From Paraflavitalea pollutisoli (GTDB lineage: Bacteria > Bacteroidota > Bacteroidia > Chitinophagales > Chitinophagaceae): a DNA stretch of 64,000 nt. The notes under the pieces were generated by a model that was not told the origin of the DNA, ran no database searches, and saw only the letters and a program-made list of their open reading frames with translations. Positions 63,494 to 64,000 of the stretch are shown in pieces. Location of the stretch: NCBI RefSeq assembly GCF_029360705.1, contig NZ_JARKMX010000014.1, positions 806,001 to 870,000 of the forward strand, in the 5' to 3' direction. The number at the start of each line of letters is the position of its first letter. The first letter of the stretch is position 1. The position numbers and the translations under genes are program-made.

Positions 63494-64000
63494 CTACCGT
63501 TTTCGTGCGTGCCGATACACCAGCCAGGTAACCCAACTCATCCAGATCATGACCAGCAGGAAAGTAGCCTTTTGCAGTACCGGCAGCGCATACAAACCAT
63601 AACCCGTATAGTACACATAATTGTTGACACCAATCATGCCGAGACAACCTGCACCCAAAATGACCAGCCGGTAACGGCGGTCTTTATAGAATGCCAGGAA
63701 GGTCGTCATCAGCGCATCAATGCCAGGAATACTGGCTAGCGTGATCACGAGATCATGGTGCCTGGATGACAAGAAAGGAGTGATCGCCATCGAGATTACA
63801 CCAGCACCTCTGATACAGATCTTGTGCGCCAGGCAACTGCCAAACAGGATAGGTACCTGCCACCAGAAGACAGCCAGTGAAAGACACAATAGGATCATGG
63901 CAGTCATCGCTACCCGCCAACCCGGATTTGCGGCTCCATTGGCCGCCTGAGGGCTCAGTAGTTCGCACCAATAATTGTGCAGGACGCTGAATCCCCCGGA
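63494..64000 (-). CDS. Integral membrane protein, 3' part, runs off right edge
   Basis: The minus-strand frame is open from the right edge to the stop at 63494. It does not start at the internal ATG 63907, because the upstream codons read as protein too (GGFSVLHNYWCELLSPQAAN, GAANPGWRVAM). At least 169 residues are present, with four to five hydrophobic helices (TAMILLCLSLAVFWWQVPIL, LVITLASIPGIDALMTTFLA, YRLVILGAGCLGMIGVNNYV, KATFLLVMIWMSWVTWLVYR) and a basic end RHARKR. It may be a DUF998-like or related small membrane protein. The N-terminus is missing. Confidence 0.7.
   Translation of the reverse strand, partial: SGGFSVLHNYWCELLSPQAANGAANPGWRVAMTAMILLCLSLAVFWWQVPILFGSCLAHKICIRGAGVISMAITPFLSSRHHDLVITLASIPGIDALMTTFLAFYKDRRYRLVILGAGCLGMIGVNNYVYYTGYGLYALPVLQKATFLLVMIWMSWVTWLVYRHARKR

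Overview
The window looks like a chromosomal segment from a Bacteroidota bacterium, most likely family Chitinophagaceae (Chitinophaga/Niastella-like). The evidence is repeated Bacteroidota-type -7 boxes (TAnnTTTG) just ahead of genes, a type IX secretion C-terminal sorting domain on a metalloprotease, the three-gene succinate:menaquinone oxidoreductase of this phylum, RND pumps fused to an outer-membrane factor, DUF3667 and DUF1835 proteins, and many lipoproteins with short leaders. Base composition is close to balanced and coding density is high. Only one RNA gene, a tRNA-Lys, was found. I saw no insertion sequence, prophage or CRISPR array.

Layout. 1-2 kb: 5' part of a large outer-membrane/surface protein running off the left edge, with no ATG start. 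2.2-7.7 kb: a lipoprotein, an ABC-F translation factor, an S9 prolyl oligopeptidase and a VOC protein. 7.8-11.4 kb: succinate dehydrogenase operon sdhC-sdhA-sdhB. 11.8-15.2 kb: accD, smpB and two secreted proteins of unknown function. 15.3-22.9 kb: a tightly packed operon with topoisomerase IV parE at its head and parC at its tail, and a methyltransferase, a DUF1835 protein and a serine hydrolase between them. 22.9-23.7 kb: non-coding DNA with two blocks of degenerate 11-bp tandem repeats. 23.7-28.6 kb: a T9SS-exported M43 metalloprotease, a small carboxypeptidase-regulatory-like protein and a ModF-like double ATPase.

28.6-30.7 kb is the most interesting locus. A DUF692/MNIO iron oxygenase is fused to a C-terminal domain resembling the HvfC/DUF2063 partner protein. 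It lies 4 bp downstream of an 85-residue peptide with a CxxC-x5-C core, and a second small Cys-containing ORF and a palindrome lie further upstream. This has the architecture of a peptide-modifying (RiPP) system.

30.8-43.7 kb: tRNA-Lys, a TlpA-like thioredoxin, a DEAD-box helicase, a LuxR-type regulator divergent from a DUF3667 membrane protein, single metabolic genes (RibD-like reductase, aldo/keto reductase with an AraC regulator), a DUF1801/YdeI protein, a GH18-like protein, an esterase and an Ntn amidase. 43.8-53 kb: a TPR histidine kinase, a decayed serine-hydrolase pseudogene, a 7TM histidine kinase/LuxR response regulator pair and a large SNF2 helicase with a SWIM finger. 53-64 kb: a Band-7 lipoprotein, an MtfA-like peptidase interrupted by an in-frame TAG, a hemerythrin-like protein, a YdeI protein with a histone-like tail, a CzcA pump fused to a TolC-like domain with its adaptor, an unknown protein, and a membrane protein running off the right edge.

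All functional calls come from reading motifs by eye. No database search was run. Start codons were moved inward where the longest frame began at a TTG inside a promoter-like box or ahead of an obvious signal peptide.
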